Of a stretch of DNA of 22,873 nt, positions 18,249 through 22,873 are shown one piece after another (the stretch's first letter is position 1; each line of letters begins with the position of its first letter). Source of the stretch: Purshia tridentata (lineage: Eukaryota > Streptophyta > Magnoliopsida > Rosales > Rosaceae). The notes below the pieces were generated by a model that had not been told where the DNA came from, searched no databases, and saw only the letters and a program-made list of their open reading frames with translations. The stretch spans positions 1 to 22,873 of the forward strand of contig QANT01002392.1 of NCBI GenBank assembly GCA_003254885.1. Reading direction: 5' to 3'. Position numbers and translations under genes: made by a program.

Positions 18249-18499
18249 TGGCCCAGGCTATACCGACCACCCTAAGATGCTTAGTTGACCACCCTCATTT
18301 TAATTTAGTAAAACCCATTTTTACCCTATAGCAAAATGACCATAAAGGACATACCACTTATTTTAGACTTGTTTGCTCCCTACACCTCCCAACTCATTTT
18401 ACCACCCACTGAAAACCCCAACGTGCAGAACCAGACCCATCTTCATACTGAACCTCCATCTCCTTCATCTTCAACCTCCACCATCTTCATCTTCAACTA

Positions 18500-18507
18500 A
18501 AACCCTA
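18500..18507 (+). promoter_or_regulatory. Telo-box upstream of copy 2 exon 1
   Basis: AAACCCTA, 47 bases before the ATG, after the same CTTCATCTTCAACT leader as in copy 1. Confidence 0.38.
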
Positions 18508-18553
18508 GACATAGATTGTTCGTTTAGACACTGAAATTACCTGCATTTGATGA

Positions 18554-19678
18554 ATGGACACTCAGAACGACATTTTGGAGTCGTCAAATGAAGTAATTTT
18601 CAATTTTTTTTGAGTTTTCTGAATTTTTTTGGATCCAAAAAAATGCTGTGCGCGATTTTGTTCGGCCACCCGTATCGAAATGTGTCATACATTTCGGTAT
18701 ATGCTATCCGAATAACTGTATAATATACGATAGTCATCTATCGTTTGTAAATTGAACTATAATTTTCTTAATTGTCATTCGGAGGTTGTTTGTCGAATAA
18801 TGTCAAAAGTTTCAGTGCAATTCCGCTGAAGTTTATGCAAATATTTCGCAAGGGAGCCACCGAATATATATGATATATTCAGTAGTTAAACTTCGAATAG
18901 TGGGTGATGAGCAATTTATTTATTTATTTATTTTTCTGTGTAGGAGCAACAGCTAGATAATGCTTCTACCAAACACAGTGTGGTTGAAGGAAAAGGTGAA
19001 CATGACTATTCCAATGAATTCACAACAACAGAAGTAAGCATGTTTTATATGGGAATTATGAGTTATGCATACCTCAATTTCAATTGAAAATAATTATAAT
19101 TGTCATGTGTAGGTGTTTCAAAGTAAGGATTCAATGCTTAGTTGGATTCATTCACAAGGAAATAGGAACAACATGGTAATTGTCATTAGAAGGTCTGATT
19201 CGGGTGGGGTTCATGGTAAGAGAGCTTGGATTAAATTTGATTGTGAGAGAAATGGTGAGTATGAGCCAAAGAGATCAAGAAAGTCAATGAAGTCACTTTC
19301 AGGAGGCCAAAGATCAGATGATGGTAGCTGTAAGCAACTACTTTCCAATGACAGTAAGGACACTCGTTTGAAGAAATGTAGATGTCCATTCTCGTTGAAG
19401 GCAGCGAACACTGACCGTGGTGATCAGTGGAAGTTGGAGGTTATATGCGGAGTGCATAACCATGTCATTTCACAGTATAGTGAAGGGCATTCGTTTGCAG
19501 GCAGATTAACAAAAGCAGAGAATTCGTTGCTACTGGATTTGTTTAAGACTTTGGTGAAACTGAAAGATATTTTGAAGACCATAAAAAGCAGAAATCTAGA
19601 TAATACATCATTAATCAAGACAGTACACAATGCTAGGCAAAAACATAGGGTCATCGAGAAGGTCGGTAGATCAGAGAT
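18554..19678 (+). pseudogene. Truncated MULE transposase (FAR1 part)
   Basis: Exons 18554-18592, 18944-19033 and 19113-19678 match exons 1-3 of the first copy in length and phase (39 nt, 90 nt, then exon 3 cut short). Exon 1 has Ser where copy 1 has Trp, and its donor is GTAATT rather than GTAAGT, likely weaker. Exon 3 retains the FAR1 zinc finger (CRCPFSLKA, CGVHNHVIS) and stays open to IEKVGRSE, then similarity ends. Unlike copy 1 there is no internal stop in the part present. It might give a DNA-binding protein without a catalytic domain if expressed, ending in retroelement sequence. Confidence 0.85.
18661..18897. repeat. Subterminal TTCG-N12-CGAA dyads, MULE copy 2
   Basis: Dyads start at 18661 (spacer 11), 18693, 18778, 18811, 18845 and 18878, spaced 32, 85, 33, 34 and 33. 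Strong examples are TTCGGTATATGCTATCCGAA, TTCGGAGGTTGTTTGTCGAA and TTCGCAAGGGAGCCACCGAA. The last is degenerate in copy 1, so copy 2 preserves the older state there. Confidence 0.72.
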
Positions 19679-19679
19679 N
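19679..19679. other. Unresolved base (N) at an element junction
   Basis: A single N separates MULE copy 2 from the Athila-like LTR (which starts TG at 19681). Copy 1 continues with GCAAG after the shared CAGAGAT, so similarity is lost here. It is either an insertion site of the LTR element or an assembly join. Confidence 0.9.
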
Positions 19680-20492
19680 ATGCAATTTCAAAAGACTACG
19701 AACATAAAGTTTGACTACCAAAGGCTTTGGCTATTTCCCTTTGGCGTTGTACCTTCCTTATGCATATACTAAGAGCTTATCAGGCCTACCCTAGCAAGTT
19801 AACGTGTATGTTCCTAGATAAACTAGGGCAATCACCCATGCAAGAGTCATTAAGTTCTATGAAGATGTCAAACACGCAGACCCCCTTTCCAACCAAATGT
19901 ACACGGCGCTACCATACGAATACTATTACCACAACCGTTGCTTAAGCGGCTGTTTGTTACTTCTAAAATTGTCATCCTTTCGAGCTTATTCAATTTTATA
20001 ACATCACTAGATGCTTATCCTTAAGGTGGCCAGTCCTAAAGACTCTACAACTAGTGCCTTTTTAATTAGGTAATAGGATTTTATGTAAGTACCATCATCA
20101 TAAATTACAAGAAACCATAACTCAAACATTGATCAACAATAGAGGTTTCATCATCCACTCAACAATGCATAAAAGTAATTAAAACATAAAACAGAAAATA
20201 AAAGAACTAACTTTCATTATAAAAATAATCAATGAATCCATAATGAAAGAAAGAACAAACTAAACTAATAAACAAAAGAAAAAGAAAAAGAAGAAAAACC
20301 CAAGAAGGAGGCAGCGGCTAGGCTTAGGAAAAGAACTTGTGGCTAGGGCTAGGGCAACAAGTTAGGAAGCTTGCGCCCAAGCCCTAGGGCTTCACCCTTG
20401 TGGCTTCCTTTCTCTCTCTCTCTGAAGATGTGTAGAAAATAAGATGTGAAAGTTGATGTGTTTTCTCATGTCAAATAATGAGGAGATGAGGT

Positions 20493-20502
20493 CTTTATAT
20501 AG
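20493..20502 (-). promoter_or_regulatory. LTR TATA box
   Basis: Minus strand CTATATAAAG, about 900 bases into the LTR, ahead of a CT-rich (GAGAGAGAGAG on minus) segment. A good core-promoter match. Confidence 0.5.
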
Positions 20503-21008
20503 TGGTAAGGAGGTGGAGATTCCTTGGCTCTCAAGGAAAGAGTTTCTTGCACTCTAAGAATGGGCCTTGGGCTGTTTTGGGCGAGTAGACTTTTTCTGGT
20601 CGCGGAACTGCTGCGTTGTCTTCACTAAAATGGCCATATCTTGAGCTAGAAGTGTCAGAATCGAGTTCCGTAAAATTCCCTGCGAAGCTAACATCCGTAT
20701 CTTTCCAACGATATATGGCTTGACATCTGATTAGATCTAGAGAAATACAGAATTACTGTTGAAATTGCTGCTCATATTTCCAAGGTTTTGACTTCCTTGC
20801 AAGTTAAGGACTCCTTAAGATCTTTGACTGAGTCTTCCAAGATCTCCTTCCAAACTAGGATTCCAGAATTGGGAAAGTCTTCTAGTGCAAGTAATAGGCG
20901 CATGGGCTTTTGAATATGGACTTGAACTTGGCCCAATCTTTGCTTGCTTGTCTTGAGGCCCAACAAATTGTAGAAGCTTCTAGAACCTTTGACCTTGACC
21001 CCACATTT

Positions 21009-21135
21009 CCTAATCCAACTAGGAAACCTTATCCAATTAGGATTTCACTTTTACCATCATGTCCAACTAGGGTTAGGTTTTCCTAGTCCAATTAGGATTA
21101 GGTTTTCCTAGTCCAACTAGGATTTCTCATTTCTA
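21009..21135. repeat. TCCAACTAGG cluster with 25-bp units
   Basis: Five copies of TCCAA(C/T)TAGG occur between 21014 and 21122. The central ones form a 25-bp tandem unit (CCTAGTCCAATTAGGATTAG at 21082, repeated at 21107). CCTAG and CTAGG make each unit partly self-complementary. Confidence 0.7.
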
Positions 21136-21401
21136 GCCTTGGACATTGATGGTTTTCCTGATTTGGCTAGGAGTCTTTATTTGAGTAGAATTTTTGCTTT
21201 CCTAGTTCCGTCAGGATTTCTTTAGTTTTCCTAGTTTGATCAAGAATTGTCCAATTTTGGCTCTTTTGGCTTCTTTCTTCATCTATGCTTCATTTGACCT
21301 ACAAAACACAAAACTAAACCAAAAGACACAAAAATGTCGAGTTCTTGCACTCTAAGTAAGTGGGTTAGTATCCAAAAATAGTGTAAATTGAGCACTCAAC
21401 A

Positions 21402-21414
21402 CACCCCCAAACTT
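21402..21414 (-). other. Polypurine tract of the Athila-like element
   Basis: Minus strand AAGTTTGGGGGTG directly precedes the LTR start TGTTGAGTGC. The CTCGAGGACTAGCAAAG motif found just inside Athila-group 3' ends is 10 bases further in. Confidence 0.75.
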
Positions 21415-22873
21415 AGACTTTGCTAGTCCTCGAGCAAAGAAAATAAAAGAAAAGACTCAAAAACTCGAAAACAAAACAACTTTACAAAACTTTCCCAACA
21501 AATGAATTCATGAGTATGGCCAATAATAACATAGTAAAGCAAGGTACATATAACAATCATTCTTCAAATTTTAATAATGTTTCAAATAACATACCTTACT
21601 CCTCTATTGTCATATAAGTCATTCTCAACATAAACCCAAGTGTTAGATAAGTAAGGCATAGATCAACATATACAAAATAGATTCAACTCCAATCCTCACC
21701 ATGGCATACTCTCAACAATAAAGCACTCAAGAATTGGGTTGATTTGTGCACTCAAAGGTATATGTGAGAGAAGTTATGTAATCAAAAACAAATGGCTCAC
21801 ATATTAGCATGAAACAAAGGCACATTGAAAAAATAGTGATCTCATGAAAGGAATATTGAAAACTTGAAATTGAATCAATTAACCATATGCTTCCCTCTCA
21901 TCTAAACTCCACATTAATAACATACACTTCACCTAAGATCAATTAGGACTTTCAAAAGGGTTACAACAAAGGCTTAGGTTAAGGTGAGATATATACAATG
22001 AAAAGGATTATACAACAAAGGGTTAGATCTATGGAATTGCAATCAATACAACTCTAGAGGCATACCTTGCATATTTGGATTACATAGCTTGAATTTTGAA
22101 CTATTTTGCACAATTTTTTTTTCTTTTGAAACCGTCCCCTCTTTTCATTTTTTTTTTCTTTTCGATACTTTTTTTTTTTTAAGGGTACGGCATACACAAT
22201 TTTCAGCACATTTCACTTTCTTTTGTTTCAAGCTATGCATAAACATTATTTCCATTCTCAAAAGTCACACAACAATGCAAATCCATAGATAAAAGAATAA
22301 TTAAGTTAAGGGGTGTACCTCCCCAAAACTTAGGGTTAAACAAGGGTTAGTAAGTCAAGGGTTAACTAAAGGTTAGAGATACAACAAACAGGGCCTAAAA
22401 TCATCTCATAGGTTCCATATAGTTATAAATATGCTTTGAATAGAATAAGAGAGAAGTTCTAGCTCATTGATTCATATAGATGTGAATTCCAAGTATTTGA
22501 TCAAAAGAATAGATAATGAGATCATACAACGACTTAAATGACAAGAAAGAATTAGAATGATCTAGAACACTCAAGAACTGAAGAACAAGGCTCAAAAGCT
22601 CACATAGGTCATATAAGTTTACTCTAAAGTGCATATGAATTACTAAACAATGCAAATCATAACTCAAGTTCATGATGACAAGGCTTTAATCACTTGGAAT
22701 TGCAAAATAAGTTATGGAACAATATTAGAAAAAGAAGAACAAATAAAATATATACAATGCTAAACATGCTTCTTAGAGGCCATAAACAATCATATCAAGA
22801 TGTTGGGGACTCTAAAAACAAACAAAAAGTAAAACAAATTTTTTTTTTTTTTAAAGACTCAAAACAAGGTTTT
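21415..22873 (-). mobile_element. 3' internal region of the Athila-like element
   Basis: AT-rich, coding-poor DNA continues to the window edge. Poly-T tracts (around 22117-22127, 22149-22158, 22170-22180 and 22840-22852) and a second CCCCAAAACTTAGGG word at 22321 resemble decayed 3' sequence of such elements. I find no env-like or gag-pol coding on either strand. Assignment to the same element rests on continuity with the polypurine tract. Confidence 0.5.

Larger units (their letters stand above)
16671..19678. repeat. Long inverted repeat, about 1.4-kb arms
   Basis: Arms 16671-18080 and 18249-19678 are near-identical inverted copies, spaced by 168 bp. They include the terminal repeat, the promoter region and the first three transposase exons. 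Any transcript crossing the centre would fold into a long hairpin. Confidence 0.88.
18249..19678. mobile_element. Truncated second MULE copy, inverted
   Basis: From 18249 rightward the sequence mirrors 18080 leftward: terminal repeat, pyrimidine-rich leader, telo-box, transposase exons 1-3 and dyads. It stops within exon 3 at 19678, next to the N, so the MULE core, SWIM, OTU, the 124-bp array and the mobile-domain gene are all missing. Against copy 1 the FAR1-coding part differs by about 16 of 180 residues by hand count. The two copies are therefore diverged relatives rather than a recent inversion. Confidence 0.88.
19681..21401 (-). mobile_element. Athila-like LTR, about 1.7 kb
   Basis: On minus the LTR starts TGTTGAGTGCTCAATTTACA at 21401, straight after a TTTGGGGGTG purine tract, and can be followed to a CA at 19681. 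TGTTGAGTGC after TTTGGGGGTG, with CTCGAGGACTAGC just inside, is the familiar 3' border of Athila-group Ty3/gypsy elements. The promoter-like CTATATAAAG is mid-LTR, followed on minus by a GC-richer leader. A cluster of TCCAACTAGG words lies in U3. The 19681 end is less certain because of the N. Confidence 0.72.

Noticed and set aside
20772-20966. 64-codon frame on minus inside the Athila-like LTR
   Set aside because: Within the U3 part of an LTR upstream of its TATA box; no family resemblance.

Overview
The window is repeat-dense nuclear DNA of a flowering plant, most likely a eudicot. The evidence is AT-rich sequence with GT-AG introns, Ty3/gypsy and Athila-like LTR retrotransposons, and a Mutator-like DNA transposon (MULE) carrying plant-specific domains (plant mobile domain, FAR1-type zinc finger). 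I see no clear single-copy host gene. Nearly everything can be assigned to nested or abutting transposable elements, most of them decayed. The species cannot be told from the sequence.

Left part (1-6150). A Ty3/gypsy element of Tat-like layout lies on the minus strand. Its 499-bp LTR (1815-2313) has a polypurine tract on its internal side (2317-2334). Internal DNA with three minisatellite or hairpin blocks follows, and the end of the integrase is near 5922-6150, broken by an in-frame TAG. Between integrase and LTR sits an intact 187-codon ORF in antisense (4706-5269) with its own TATA box and AATAAA. Unexpectedly, the other side of the same LTR has a primer-binding site (1796-1813) whose match to a lysine tRNA appears to run on for about 36 nt. 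Beyond it is a broken, intron-containing minus-strand gene fragment that resembles the start of a plant Ulp1/C48-like peptidase (885-1764).

Middle (about 6150-9730). This is non-coding, LTR-like retroelement DNA on the minus strand that starts TGTAACGACCC at 9730. It contains a 27-bp tandem array, a 64-bp duplication and a 141-bp duplication, and it cuts off the left end of the next element.

Right-centre (9731-18080). A large MULE holds two convergent multi-exon genes. One encodes a plant mobile domain (MAIN-like) protein on plus (one in-frame stop). The other encodes a transposase on minus with FAR1 zinc finger, MULE catalytic core, SWIM zinc finger and OTU-type protease domain (one 2-bp frameshift, three in-frame stops). 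All splice phases close, so I can give full exon models. The non-coding parts of this MULE are lined with a recurrent 20-bp dyad, TTCG-N12-CGAA, repeated at about 33-bp spacing in intron 1 of the mobile-domain gene, in the intergenic 124-bp tandem array, and next to the terminal repeat.

A second, truncated copy of the same MULE (18249-19678) stands head to head with the first, 168 bp away, giving a 1.4-kb near-identical inverted repeat. That copy stops at a single unresolved base (N, 19679). The rest (19681-22873) is a minus-strand Athila-like LTR and the adjacent 3' internal DNA with its polypurine tract.

The main candidates for something new are the phased dyad arrays of the MULE, the inverted MULE pair (a natural hairpin-RNA locus in the style of maize Mu killer), and the self-contained antisense gene in the gypsy element.
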